A stretch of 64,000 nucleotides of DNA from Anagrus nilaparvatae (taxonomy: Eukaryota > Arthropoda > Insecta > Hymenoptera > Mymaridae), in contig JAKSXM010000137.1 in assembly GCA_022575985.1 (NCBI GenBank), forward strand, positions 22,090,001-22,154,000, in the 5' to 3' direction. The position numbers and the translations under genes were made by a program. Under the pieces are notes generated by a model. That model worked only from the letters and a program-made list of their open reading frames with translations. It did no database searches and had not been told where the DNA came from. Below are positions 13,001 through 26,395 of this stretch, piece after piece (position 1 is the stretch's first letter; every line of letters starts with the position of its first letter).

Positions 13001-14825
13001 TAAAGTGTTAGACAATTAAAGGGTTTGAATACAAGTAGTAAGAACATTGTTAAAACAAAAGGCTTTTGTCTGTGTATGTGCTTATACATGAATTACTCTG
13101 TTTTCAAAACTGAAGATTATCTTTGTAAAATAAAACTTTATTTACAGTAAATAAAATATTTATTTTACAAAGATTATATCAAAAATATTTTATTTTATTT
13201 TTTTTATAAACATTTTTAGAGTCATATAGAAATATTTTTGATATAAAATAGGACAATATTCTTGACCTAAAATTGTTAAATCTTTTGTTACCAAAAACTT
13301 AAAACTGTCAAACTTTTATTGTAAAAGAAATTTTTTTTGTAATACAATAACATTTAAAACAAGTATTTACAACAACAACAAAAAATATTTAAATAATTTA
13401 AGTCTGTAAGTACAATATTTTTATACAAAATTTTAAAACTAAGGCGCAAAAAATTTTTTTTTCATATTTTATTTGATAAAAAAGTCTACTCGTTTTCTAT
13501 CTTTTTTCTATTCTTTCTTTTCATTTCATATATATAATATGAACATATAAAGTGCAATAACAAAAGTTAAAAAAAAAAAATCACAGAGGCTCGAAAAAAG
13601 TGAAAAGATAACTGCTTTGGCTGAGAAGAAATTCTTATAGATACAAAAAAAGCCTTTTTTTTCATAAAGTTATAAAAAGTACGACAATTTCTTTAGTTTT
13701 CTTTAAAACGAAAGGATGAGTACGATTATATATGTGAGACAAGGAATGAAAGAAAAGGTAGTTCTATAGTTTGCACAAAGTTATTCATTTTTTTAACCTT
13801 TCATAAATATATCTTGATTTTCCTCTTATATTCTTATTTCCTCTTATAAAAGATTTATAAAAAAAAGATTTTAATATTAAAAAAAGAAATAATATTTTTG
13901 AAATAAAATTTTTTGTATTATTTTTTCTATTAATTGTATGAGAAAGTAATTAATTACAGTTGATAACGATTGATATTTATTAAAATGTAAAACAATATTC
14001 GATATTATCTTACATTTCAAAGACTTATTTAATTGTAATTTTGCCTTTGTCTTGAACTTCTCTTGAACTTTTTGTCATGGTATTATAATACACAATTAAA
14101 TAAATATTCATTTTCTCATTAGTAATTTTTGTGTTTTAGTTACTAAGGACAGAAAAATTAATATTTATAAGTTTTTGATTACAGAAACCCAAAAATATGA
14201 ATGTGTTAAACAGAAAATAATGCAACAGCTTTCAACCAACCAATCAACAAAATTATTTTCGTTTTTATGGACTTTTAGGAACCCAAGAAAAGAAGTCAAA
14301 ACTTCCTAAACATTTCAAGAAGAACTTTGTTTCCTAACAAAGCTTTTGACTAAAAATTATATGCACTGCTAAGCAGCAAAATTTGAACAATACCAGTAAA
14401 CCATAAGTTACTTTTACTAAAACTTACTGAGCTTTACTACTCTTCGACTAAACTTAAATTTATCAATTACGCTATTTGGATTATAAATTTGTCCAAAAAT
14501 CTGGATCCATACCATTTATGGATACGGAAAATTCATGTTTAAATTAATTGTGTACAAAATAACTTGTTACATTTTAAAAAAACTTTCTATCTTATTTGAA
14601 TATCAATAAAACATGTATTATTTATTTCATACTTTTACTATTCTCAGTATAATCATATTTTTTTCATATACATATAAACGGAAATTCCATTTTCAATGCG
14701 ACTTTATTTTATATGATTAGGCTTTTCTTCTTTTGACTATATCATTTGAATAATTTACGCTTTTACAAATTCTGTTTTTCTTTCTTTACAAGAAATTTAT
14801 TCCTGATCTTATATTTCTGTTGTAT
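10006..14825. other. AT-rich non-coding stretch
   Basis: No gene was recognised. The segment 11570-12060 resembles 25600-25930: both carry a (G)GCAGGCAAAAAA-like phrase, a diverged middle and then CCCTTGATAC. This points to an old dispersed repeat of unknown class. The remainder is homopolymer-rich. Confidence 0.55.
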
Positions 14826-15494
14826 ATGTTCAGGTCCAGGTTAACTCACCGGATCAAGATTGTTTTCTTAAAGGCTAATTTTAGGTCTTAAATTTGTACT
14901 CCAATACTCCAGTGGCCGGAAAGAAAACTAATCCCTCCCTGTATATTGACTAAAAAATTGGTTTTATTGAGATTTTTGATTTTAAGGGCTTTAAAAATGC
15001 TTAATTTTCTCAAAACCAACGCACTTTTTATATATACATACAATTAAGGAAAAAATTTCTTTTTACCTGGACTAACCAAAAAAAAAATTTTTTTTTTAGG
15101 GCCACTTCCGGTTTTATTTTTTAATAAGCTAACATTCTGGAAAAATTTGAGAAAATTTAATTACGACGAACTTGATTTCCGGTCAATTTAAAAAATTCGT
15201 ACTGCTAAAAATGCAACGGAAAACGGCCCAAATAAAAAAAAAAAATTTCTGGTAGTCCAGATAAAAATAAAACTTTTTTCCAATAATATGTATTTATAAA
15301 AAGTTCTTTAGTTTTGAGATAATAAAACTTTTCTGAAGCCCTAAAAATCAAAATCCTCAAAAAAACCAATATTCGAGCATAAGAAATTTTTTGCCGAAAT
15401 TAATACTTTTCAAAAATTTGGGGAATCTACAATTCTAATAACTAAAATAAATTTTTACGAAAAAATCTTTGGCCTGGTGGATTAACCTGGACCT

Positions 15495-15500
<6 letters not shown>
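14826..15500. mobile_element. Foldback/TIR element beside an (AT)n tract
   Basis: The left end reads ATGTTCAGGTCCAGGTTAA. The right end is its inverse with one change (TTAACCTGGACCTGGACAT). The inverted arms continue with mismatches toward the centre: for example CCTGGACTAACC near 15068 faces GGTAGTCCAG near 15250, and GGGCCACTTCCGG faces GGAAAACGGCCC. The element is about 675 bp with no coding capacity. The right end abuts an (AT)n run at 15499-15526, so insertion into a TA-rich target, or growth of the tract from a TA target, is plausible. The superfamily is unknown. Confidence 0.75.

Positions 15501-15526
<26 letters not shown>
15499..15526. repeat. (AT)n microsatellite
   Basis: An uninterrupted AT dinucleotide run lies at the right edge of the foldback element that ends at 15500. 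Confidence 0.85.
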
Positions 15527-15532
<6 letters not shown>

Positions 15533-15839
15533 ATATAAAAAAAATTTCAAGCGTAAATAGATTTTATATTGCATTTGGTGTAGATTGTCAACTCTTCATA
15601 CTTTTTAAAAATTATTTCTATTCAAATAAATCTTTAGATTTACAAAATTTGTTTAGAATTAAATTTCTAGCAAAATTAAATATTAAAAATGTTGTATTTA
15701 AATTTAATAAATGTATAAATGAATTATTTTTCTAAAATTTAATTTTTTTTATGCCAATTAAAATATTTGATATCGAATTTTATTGCCAGATCAAAACGCC
15801 AAATTTATTATGAGGAATTTTAATAAATTCAAATTCAGT

Positions 15840-16310
15840 CAAATTTTTTTTTCTTCAAATTTTTCGTCTTTTTGTACTGAAAAAGGTCTGAAACAGTGAA
15901 AAACGTAAATCAATATGGTTTACCGGGTCAGAGAGCTCAAAAAACCTTATATAAATGGATTAATTGAATGTTAAAATTTTTGGATTTCTAGAAATTTTGG
16001 CTTTATTAGCTTAAAACCATTTGAATCGGTTAAAATGCTTTATAAACCAAGTTTTATAACCAAAAAAGTGCTGATGAAACAGGGGAACTGAATTTTAAAA
16101 CAATTTTTTTTTTTACCCAAAATCGAAAGGGGTATGTATGGAAAATTGTTCGATTTTTTGATTTTAAAAATTTTTCGTTTTTTAGTACTGAAAAAGGTTT
16201 GAAATGGTTAAAAACTTAAATCAATATGGTTCACCGGGTCACAGATCCCAAAAAACCTGATATAAATGGATTAATTGAATGTTAAAATTTTTGGATTTTT
16301 AAATTTCTTT
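15840..16310. repeat. ~315-bp satellite, about 1.5 monomers
   Basis: Two partial monomers share GTACTGAAAAAGGT, AATCAATATGGTTYACCGGG and ATATAAATGGATTAATTGAA, about 320 bp apart. The same monomer is present in reverse orientation at 49020-50140. There is no ORF. It looks like a dispersed fragment of a satellite family. Confidence 0.8.
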
Positions 16311-17030
16311 TTTTCTTCTTTAAAAATTTTATAATTCTTTCAAAAAATTCATTTGAGAATTCTGAGTTTCAATAATTCTAAGCCGTTTTGTGATTCAAAT
16401 TCCTAAGCTTCCTTTTATAATCAACATAGCTTTTAAACTTTATAAGCATGAAAAGAACACTTTGCAATTTTTGTAAATTCTTCAGGTATAAGAAGCAGTG
16501 TTTTATAATATTTTTATTTATTTATTATTAATATAAAATATTTTTTTTAATAGCAAAATTTACATTTTTTTTTAAATATGAACTTTTTTAGAAAGCTTTG
16601 TTTATTTAGGTAAGTGTTTTTTTAATTTATTTTAATTTAATTTTAGAATAATAAAATTTTGTTTATTTTTAGTTAATATGCTATTTTATTTATGTTTTCA
16701 AAATATATGTTATATTTTTTTAGATAAAAAAAGTAATTTACCTGATAAATAAAATAAAAAAATAAATAAATCCCAGCACTTTAATTTAATTTTTTTTTGT
16801 TTAAATACATTTAATTTAAAGTTATGATACCGCAATAGAGAAATAAAAGAAAAAATAAGATATTACTCATACATACTAGAAGACAAGTTAATCTATGCAA
16901 TTGTAGTTTTCTGTAAAAGAATTTTTCTCAAAAAAGAAAGAAAAAAAAAATATATATGTTTACGTAATAATAATAATAATAAAAATAAAATAAAATAAAA
17001 AACAAGAATTTTTTTGGCACATATAAAAAA
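16311..17030. other. AT-rich stretch, nothing recognised
   Basis: Only A/T runs and a short (TAA)n tract at about 16969-16982 were seen. Confidence 0.55.
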
Positions 17031-17190
17031 AAAAGCTTGCAGGAAGTGCTGGCCGAGAAGTACGAGTACTCGAGCTTTTGAAATATGACAGTTTTTGAGT
17101 AGGGAACAGTTGCATTGCGAGAAGTGCATCCGGACTCAGCGGGCATAACATCGTTCTCCGATTCTCTCAGAGACTTTGTACTGGTTACTT
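17031..17190. other. Unassigned GC-richer island
   Basis: About 150 bp is close to half G+C in surroundings near 20%. On the minus strand a frame is open across most of it; on the plus strand a CTTGCAG acceptor-like string is followed by 12 codons and a stop. It could be a small exon, a promoter or 5' UTR, or a recent insertion. No domain or family was recognised, so no gene is called. Confidence 0.35.
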
Positions 17191-17997
17191 TATATTATAC
17201 AATGCTATAAATTTACGCTTAAATAAGATTTGTCGACCAGTCTAAGTTATGGCTGAAAATGAGCATAGAAGTTATTTGCACTTACAATGCTCCAAAAGTA
17301 TTCTCTTTAAATTATTATCAAGTTATTGGATTGATATATAAAATTGAAAATTAAAAAATTTTCTTTTTGAATTATATTAAAAATTGACTATTTTTTTATT
17401 TAAATTTTGTAAAATTAAATAAAAAAATTATTAAGATTATACATTTTATTTTTGATATTAGAAAATCCTAGATTAGAATTTATAAAGACCGGTCAAGGAT
17501 TTTTCTCTTGTCGAAAGAAAATTGTAATCTTCTAGAAAAGATACCTCTTATACTTTTTATAGTCTGAATATATATTTTTAAACTAACTTTAAGCTACTAT
17601 GGTTACATGCAGCTTCTATGTAGATAATAACTTTTTTTCTAAAGCTTCTACTGACTAAAGCATCATTCGTTTGGAATAATCAGGATAGGTAAAAAAATTC
17701 TATAAAAAAGATTTTGTATTCTTTAGAAAAATTATAAATATAAAAATTCAAAAAATTTTTTTCTTTTTTTAAAAATTTTACTTTAATATTTTATGAAACA
17801 GTTTTGGAAAATGTATACTCCATCGAGAATATCAATTATTATTCCAGAGTGAGGGCTCACTGTTCTGTATTCTGAAAATAAATTCTTTAAAAACATTGCC
17901 AAAAGAAATGAAAAGAAATTTTTTTGCACTTTTCACATTCTTTGCTCAAAAATATTTTTTTATGAACTTTATTGGCTTTATTAGCTTTATTAGCTAA
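17191..17997. other. AT-rich stretch, nothing recognised
   Basis: No gene or repeat family was recognised between the GC-richer island and the minisatellite. Confidence 0.5.
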
Positions 17998-18537
17998 TCA
18001 TTCAAATTGGTCTGGGGCTATTTTTCCAAGACCATACCAAATAACTAAAATTGGTCTGGAGCTATTTTTCCAAGACCATATCAAATAATTCAAATTGGTC
18101 TGGGGCTATTTTTCCAAGACAATACCAAATAATTCAAATAGGTCTGGGGCTATTTTTCCAAGACCATACCAAATAACTAAAATTGGTCTGGAGCTATTTT
18201 TCCAAGACCATACCAAATAATTCAAATTGGTCTGGGGCTATTTTTCCAAGACCATACCAAATAATTCAAATTGGTCTGAGGCTATTTTAACCAAGACAAT
18301 ACCAAATAATTCAAATTGGTCTGGGGCTATTTTTCCAAGACCATGCCAAATAATTCAAATCGGTCTGGGACTATTTTTCCAAGACCATACCAAATAATTC
18401 AAATTGGTCTGGGGCTATTTTTCCAAGACCATACCAAATAATTCAAATTGGTCTGGGGCAATTTTTCCAAGACCATACCAAATAATTCAAATTGGTCTGG
18501 GGCTATTTTTCCAAGACAATACCAAATAATTCAAATT
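17998..18537. repeat. 44-bp minisatellite, about 12 units
   Basis: The unit contains TTGGTCTGGGGCTATTTTTC followed by CAAGACCATACCAAATAATT. The word GGTCTG recurs every 44 bp from 18009 to about 18493. Units differ by one to a few bases (GGGGC/GGAGC, GACCA/GACAA), which suggests ongoing or moderately recent homogenisation. TGGTCT and AGACCA within each unit can pair, so each monomer is a potential short hairpin. No ORF runs through the array. Confidence 0.95.
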
Positions 18538-21500
18538 TGAAGTATAATCAAATAAAATATAAAAAATTTTAAAATATACCTTCGTGCCTAATTTATAATA
18601 TTTTGATTAGCCTCAAAAATACAATAAAATACCTGTTATCACAATTCGCTTAAAGAATTTTAAATGGATTAGTCTAGAACAGAAATAATAATTATGCTAA
18701 AAAAAGAAAGCTTTTAAGACGACCTTAAGGTAATTTAAAAAAAAAATATGACATTTAACAGATGATACAATTATTATCACCGTAAGTATGGAATATGAAT
18801 ATAAAACAGAAAAAGATTAAAATTTTCTAGAATAATTACACAAAAATTAGTTATATTTATAACACCAGACAATTTAATAAAAATTATTACTTAATTAATT
18901 AAAAAATACTTTTTTTTATTAATTGCAGCATTAATAAAAAATATTTTTTTTTTTAACAAGAAATAAAAATGAAAAAAAATCCTCTTTTAAATTAAAAAAA
19001 AAATAATAATAATAAATAAAACTTTTTTATTATTTTTACTCTTTGTTTTTATAATTCATCTATATTATTATTATTATTATTTTTATTTAAAGACATTTCA
19101 ACAAACAAAAAATATGTTAAAGTTATGATACTCAAAGATCTCTTTTTTTTGTTCATGTTGTATATTATGAAACATTACGATAATAATACCGTTTGCTTAT
19201 CGTTTCTTGTTTTGAAAAATCCTCTGTAATGTCAAAGGATAAAGAAAGATTTCAAAGAATAAATTTAAAGATTACAGTTTTTTTTATCTTTTCTGTTTTT
19301 TGTATTTAATGATGACAATACAACATTGATATTTTTTCTTTTAACTTGTTTTTTTTTAATTCTGTTTTTTACTTATTAAAATAAATTTTAAATGTATCAC
19401 TGTCAGCTTACTCTGCTTGAATGGTTTGACAACTCGATTAATATTCTATGGGACAAATATTTGATAAAAAAATTCAAACTACTAATAAAATATTCAACAA
19501 CAAAAATGTTGTTAGATAGGCTAAGACTTCAAAGAACATATATTTGTAACCTTAGTTTTTTTCCATTTATTTAGCCTTTTTTCAAAGCTAACCTCCAGAC
19601 TTTCGCATTCTTCAAATACACCCCAAATCATAACATCCGGCAAAGAAAAACTATAGAAAAAGGTTTATACCACAAGTCTCGACTAAATATCAATTTACGC
19701 GCTGGCATCAGTTCTCTACCCTAGAAAGAAATGCTCTTTCTAAAGTTTTCAGGAAATTTAGGTAGTAAGTCAACCTAGCAGGGACATACCAGAATTCCCA
19801 ACGAAGCAAAGCACAATGCTCGGACTTGAAGATCCGGTAAAATTTACATATGAATTGAATAAGATAAGACACACTCTTGCTATATAACCTTACAGCGTCG
19901 AGCTTTCTATATATTATATTCTCTCTTTTATGCTCACATATATCAACAGAACTATAACATTGAATATAGTTATTACTATATTCAAAATAATTTATTTCAT
20001 TTTATGCTCGTGTTATAAAATAATACATGAAAATCTTTATTTTTTTTTTTATTTTTCATTAATAAATAATTTTGTGTAATCTGGCTCTAAAAATTTTTGA
20101 TTTTTCTTCACAAAAATTTTTGCTGAAGCTAGGTGATGAAGCTAGTTTTTTTTCTTCTTAAGTTTATTCTCATTTTCCATTGCTTTTTTTTACCCTGGTT
20201 GATTTTCGGTGGATAAGCCAATTGTTATATTGTGACCAATTCTACTTTCAACCTGGCTGGCTTCATCTGATTGATTGCTATTTTGTAATCCCTGTGGTCT
20301 TTGTAACTTATTCAGGTTTTTCTGCTCGTTTGCCTTCTGCAGTTTCTGCTACTTTTTTAGTTCCTAGCAGTTCTTCTTCCTTTTTTAGATTTTACTGCTG
20401 TCAAAATCCTATACATTAAAATTCAAATGAGCACACAAGCTGAAAATTTAAAAGTTTTTCTAAAATCTTATGGCAAAAAATTTTGCATGTAATTGCACCA
20501 ATCCTTTCTTTGCTAAAAATAAACTTCTTAAAAAAATATATAAGTATAACCCAAATAACTGCATTATTTCCTGAAGTATTTAACCCTCTTTTTTGCTAAA
20601 ATATTTATTTTTCTTTAAAAATAATTTTTTTGGACATGCATATATAAATTTAAAATATTTATTTTTTGGCGATATCTTTTTTTACTTCAACTGTTTGCAT
20701 GTTAATTATATTTGACTTAACTTTATACATTAAAATAAAAATATCTTAATTTACCGCATAAATAGTTTTGAATAAAATATCGTGACGAACAATGTTTACT
20801 AATATTATTTTGATTTTTTTTTTCTAGGAATATTTTTTGTGTTACTTACTGCTCATTTTGTTTTTTTCATAAAACTTTTGTTTTAATTTCTTTTAGCATG
20901 TATGATATACTTAAACTATATATATATATATATATATGGCTGCTAACTAATATAATACTGTTCAACTTTTTTATTTATGGCTTTTAAAAAAACTTAATAT
21001 AAAATGTTTTTAAAAAAAATTTTATATGTAGGCTCTACATCTCGTATCTCGAGTAGCTTTTTCCTGGACAATAAAGCACAAGTTTATCGTCGTTATATTC
21101 GTGTCTTAACGGTTAACTTTACTAATGAGCTTGCGAAAATTACTTTTAGTCACGCAAATTTCTATGATTGTTCAGCTTAGGTATGATTCTTTTATACACT
21201 AATACACACGTACTTTCTAGTGTAGGAACCTTTTTTTTAACAATATATGGATGTATGCACTAAAGAAAAGGTATAACTACATTGCCTAAAGGTTTTTTTA
21301 TATAATATATTTTTGATAAATTGAAATCATTTGGGGTAAATTTTTTAGCATTATTTTACTGAAAAAGCATTTTAATTCAAAAAGCTGTAAAAAATATTTT
21401 ATATTATGTAGGATACGAGAAATGCCCCAAAAGAACTATGTTAAAAAAATCCAATGAAAATGGTAAAAGAAAATTTGGCAACAAAAAATTTAATGACATT

Positions 21501-24500
21501 GAGAATATAACTGAGCCTAGATTTTAAAGGACCTTAAAAGACTCAGTTTTCATAGAATCCAAATATAGAAATTTCTATTTTGGATCAATTACAAAATAGA
21601 TACTTAGTAACAAAACTTTGGTTCTGTATCAGCTCTAGTGTAAACTAGGTGACGCACTGATTATACATTTATAGATGAAAATTTTTTTATAATTAAATTT
21701 CAAAAATTATAAACTTTAATAGTTTCAAGTAAAATTTTTTATAGATGTAAATATCTGTCTATATGTATATATAAATAAAGAAACCTTATATCAGCGAAAA
21801 AAAGTGAATGACATTTAAACCAATAAAATCAATAACAGTTGCCAGGTGTAAGTTTAACAGACATTCATAAATAAATATCACTATTTTTAAATAATTTTTT
21901 ATATTCTGACATATAAAATTATATTTTTTATTTCAATTTTAAGTATATATATGTGTGTAATAAAAATATATATATGAAATATATAAATAATAAAAAGTCA
22001 TAATAAAATCAATTCGATGTTTCATGCACTTTAATTTGATTTATTTTATTAATCATCAATCATTATAAGAGTTTTAGAATATTTTATTACATAAAATAAA
22101 TTTAAAATATTCGGCTATACAATTTAAAGTTTAAAAATTTAATTAATTAATATTTATTTAGCCTTTTAATTTAAAAATTTTTTTTTAGAAAGGGGAGGAG
22201 AGAAGCGTAAAATCTTGTATTTCAAAGGCCCAAAGACCCCAGGTGTTATCAGGGTTACAAAATCCTTAAGATCTAGCAGTTAGCTAAATTTACAGTTTCA
22301 CAGTATCAGAATTTTACTGTTTAAGACACAAATAGATAAACCCATGTACTTAAAAAATGAAGATTAGAACTCCCAGTTTTGGGCACAATTTAGGTCAAGG
22401 ACATCAAACTAAATATCTTTGTTGTCATTTACCTTGATTTTTACATTAGAAAAGCATCATCAGTTTTCTTTTTGAGAGTGCCACTTTTTATGAATTTTCA
22501 GTACTTAACTGCATTTTTGGGACTATTCCTTTCACAGTGTGGTAGCAAGCTCGGGCCAAAGGAACTGCACCTGACTCTTCTAACTCATTACAATTTTTTA
22601 TTCCCAGGAGAACAAATTGACTGGAATAATTTCTGCTACATTAATAACATCCAATTTTTGTAATTATAAATAAGAGATTCAACCGAGATTTCTAACTACC
22701 AATCATCATAAATTAAGAGAACGCGAAAATTCATCTTACTCATTTAACAATAGTATAATTTTCATGCTAAAATTTAATATGTAAAGTAAATTTTGTGTTA
22801 TTTAAGATAGATACAGTTTTAAATTAGTTAATTTTATCTTTCCAAGTGCGTATATACATTAATTTACGTAAATTACATTTTATTTATAATAAATGACAAT
22901 GCAAAATCACCCTTTCTATTTTATCCATTTACAGAAATAGAAATAACAATAATAATGTCTATTTTATGCGTGTATACTTTCAATGATTTTATACAATAGA
23001 ATGAACATAATAAGTTATATGAAGCCATATATTAGACTGGGCATACCAAAGTTAGAATCTAAGTGAGCCTAATATATCCATTTGCAGATGATAGTATGGG
23101 ATACCCTAGTTTTGGCCTGCTAAGATTTTGGCCCCCATCATATTGCTTTTCAAGATTTTTACTCCCTGAAAAGGGATTACATCGTCATTCTTTAATTTTT
23201 TAATTTATTAACATTTAAAAACTTAACTCCCTGGTATTCCATTTTTTTAAGTTTATCTTAGCTCCAGTTAAATAGGGAAAAAATTGATTCACAATTACTG
23301 TATATAGTTTTATAGCCCAGGCATAATTTCTATAAATAAAGAATAAATAATGAACGAACACAGAATCCTTTGTAAATGCACCAAATATAAGTTCGAAACC
23401 TTATAAGGAAAATTTCAAATAAACTTATCCATATTTAGGAAGGTCCCTATGTTTTCTAGTATCAGTCTAATATATATTCATTCAAAATGAATTTTGTAAT
23501 TGTATATATATTTTAATTTTATGTATATATTATATATATATATATACATATATATTATGTTTATACATACAAACACATAAAGTATGGACAATAGTTAAAA
23601 TTTATATTACCTAAATATCTTGCGATCATTAAAATTTATGCTATCAATAACTGAACAGCTTTCATTAACATATTATTTATTAATTAAGAGCATAGAATAT
23701 ATATATATTAAAATAATTATTTGTATAAATGGAATAATTATTTATAACCTATAAATTTGAAAAATTTACTCGAACTACTACAAATTATTTTTGATTAACT
23801 TGGAACATGATTATAGGAAATGGTACCCTAGGAATCTGAATATAAGACAGGGGGATCCAATAGGATTTAGAATAATTGTAATGTAGGGAATCAGACTAAT
23901 TTGGGTTTAGAATCTTAATATCAAAGATGTTATTCAGCGACAGTTCTAGACACTTTTACAGGAGGGAGTGATTCAGAACTTAAACAGAAATTTTATTTAA
24001 AAAAAATTTTTCTTTTTACATTTATCAATTTTCAGAAAAATTTGAAAGGAAAATGCTAATTATTTGGTTGAAATTCCGACTATTATCAAAACAGCAGGTT
24101 TTAGTGACCGGATTTTTTAAATTATTCATTCCAACAGCAAAAAGCATTCTCAAATAATAAAAAGCAATTTTCGTGAAGTGAAAAAAGTTTGCCTGAGCCT
24201 TTAAACTTATTTTCAGTATTCAGCAGATTATGGGTCATATAGATATTTTTATTATTTCCAATTAAATTTTTCGCTACCGAATGCAAATCAGAGTTGCTTT
24301 AATAAAAAAATATGCTACTAATTAGCTCCATTAAATTAGTAAATACAGAAAACGATAATTTACATACTTTATCATAACAAATTTACACTTTAACTGCAAA
24401 ATATATTGATTATGCACTGATGAGTTTATTTACATAAAATGAATAATTTAATGCACTTTATCTTTGATATCATATTTATTACATGATGCATCACACTACA

Positions 24501-25229
24501 TAATAAGTATTAGTATAAAATAAGAAATTGAATATTTAAAATATACATATATATGACATGATTTTTAGTTTCATATAAGATTAACTTTTTATATTTCTAT
24601 AAACTTATATGAAAAATTCTTATTGCGATACAGATAAACCTTTACGTTTTCCGTTAAGATAAGCCAAGAAGAATTTAAGTGAATTCAAGCATATAGAAAA
24701 GTATTAAGGAACACTGTTTCCTGTCGTATAAATTTGATACATATAACTGCAGAGATTATATTATATATATATATATATATATATGCATATCAGGGTAGTT
24801 ATTTACGTATCTATTTTTTTTTTTTCATTTCTTTGTAAAACATGTAATAAGGGCTTAAGAAATAGTAAAGGGTTACTTAAGCATTGAGAATAAAAAGTTT
24901 TTGAATTCGCATTAAAACTTAAACTAAAAAATTTTACTTACAAAAAAGGATAAAGTTTTGAAATATATAAGTACATATTCATAAATTTTTACAAAAGCAT
25001 TTTTTAATTTCTAATTAGTAACAATTTACAAAATTATTTTCACACTGTTTTTATTAATATGAAATTAAATATTCTTTTTCTCTTTATTTTCTATTTATGT
25101 AATCATAATTTAGAATAACATTAGCAGTAATTAACTTTTTTTTCAAATATATGCATAGATATTTTTCACTGAAAGTGGAAATTAAAAAAAAAAAAAATTT
25201 AATTCTTTTTAACCTATTTCAAAAACAAA
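18538..25229. other. AT-rich non-coding stretch
   Basis: No gene was recognised in this 6.7-kb stretch. (AT)n tracts occur at about 20912-20936 and 24760-24784, and mixed TA repeats near 23526-23550. A member of the dispersed GGGTTTAGAATCTTA-type repeat lies at about 23800-23930. A T-rich open frame at 20180-20419 encodes Ser/Phe-rich sequence with no recognisable domain and is not called as a gene. Confidence 0.5.
23800..23930 (+). repeat. Dispersed GGAACATG...TTTAGAATAAT repeat, one copy
   Basis: It shares the ordered words GGAACATG, TATAGG, GGTACC, GGAATC and GGGTTTAGAATCTTA with the longer copy at about 62600-62925. Further relatives lie at about 5050-5170 (reversed), 27905-27990, 40620-40690 and 50395-50480. 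The class is unknown. Confidence 0.65.
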
Positions 25230-25930
25230 ATTTTTGACCTCTTGGGCGGATAGTTAATGCACCAGCAATGTTAATCATCATGATGTTAATAGCATCAAAA
25301 AATTTGCAAGATAGGTTTAAATTCTTGAAAACAATTGCTGATTGAGCCTATTTCTATTACCTCACTTAGCTTTTCAGAGTTGCTGATCACAATTTTGAAG
25401 ATTTCAAAAATCATAATGGCGTATTCCTAATCTCCTAAATGGTGATTTATGCTGTATAAAGCATATTTATGTTGTCTAATAAGTCTTTCGGAACAGTTAT
25501 CACGATTCTGAGGTCCGATTTTTAATAATCAGAATAATGGGTGACCCCAAAAACCTTAGTTGGGTACCAAAAATTTGCTCAATCAGGAATTGTTTTCAAG
25601 AACTTACCTATCTTGCAAATATTTTGTTAATTTTTTATGATATATACGTTCGTTACCCACAACTGGCCATCGGAAAATTGATGAAACCTTCAAAATTAGT
25701 TTTAGTTACCAAAAATACATACTTTTCACAGAGGCGGATCCATTTCCACGCTAATAATATTTTTGGATGTATTTTACATTGCTGGTACCTTAACTAGTAA
25801 AACTTGGTACAAAAATTTCTGCAGTTTTCTTACTCGCCTAGGCAGGCAAAAAAATTTTAATAACCATAAGCGAAAAACTTGTGATCATGCTAGTAACAAA
25901 ACTTTTGAACCCTTGATACACAATAATACA
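25230..25930. repeat. Imperfect inverted repeat, old foldback element
   Basis: Left-arm sequence near 25300-25376 (TTGCAAGATAGGTTTAAATT and TTGAAAACAATTGCTGATTG) is the reverse complement, with mismatches, of 25573-25622. Outer arm words around 25255-25275 (CACCAGCAATGTTAA) match the inverse of 25776-25795. The right part also resembles 11570-12060. It has no coding capacity and is probably an old non-autonomous element. Confidence 0.6.
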
Positions 25931-25969
25931 ATTTTATTTAATATAATTTAACTATTACAATAAATTATT

Positions 25970-26395
25970 CACTGTAAAAAGTAACTTTCTTAAATTTACA
26001 AAAAAAATAGAATTTTTTCAAAAAATTCGCGAATTTTCAAAAAATTTTGTAAATATTCAATAAAAATCGTAAAATTACTAAATTTAGTACATTATCGAAA
26101 AATTTGAGAATTCTCGACTTTTTTTTAGTGATTTTACGAAAAAAGTTGCAAATTCACAACTATTTTTCGGAAATTTACAACTATTTTTTGTAAATTTTCG
26201 AAAAAAAATTGTAAATTATCAATTTTTCTTGCTAATTCACAAAAAAAATCGAGAATACTCGAATTTTATGTTAAATACTAAATTTAGTAATTATACGATT
26301 TTTTTCGAATATTTACAAATTTTTTCGAAAATTTACTAATTTTACGAAAATGTTCTAATTTTTTTGTTAATATAAGAAAGTTACTTTTTACAGTG
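25970..26395. mobile_element. MITE with 23-bp terminal inverted repeats, copy 2
   Basis: It has the same termini as the copy at 6104-6513, starting CACTGTAAAAAGTAACTTTC and ending with its inverse. The length is about 426 bp. The internal sequence aligns throughout with copy 1, with small substitutions and indels. It lies 40 bp from the right edge of the inverted repeat at 25230-25930. It has no ORF. Confidence 0.85.

Noticed and set aside
16893..17151. Three overlapping minus-strand open frames of 63-78 codons
   Set aside because: Half of each frame is translated poly-A/(TAA)n sequence giving Phe/Tyr/Ile runs; no domain, start context or splice site supports any one of them. The GC-richer part is recorded separately as unassigned.
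20180..20419. 79-codon plus-strand frame rich in Ser and Phe
   Set aside because: It is a T-rich translation with no recognisable domain, and the opposite strand is Lys/Glu-rich low complexity. No exon signals were convincing.
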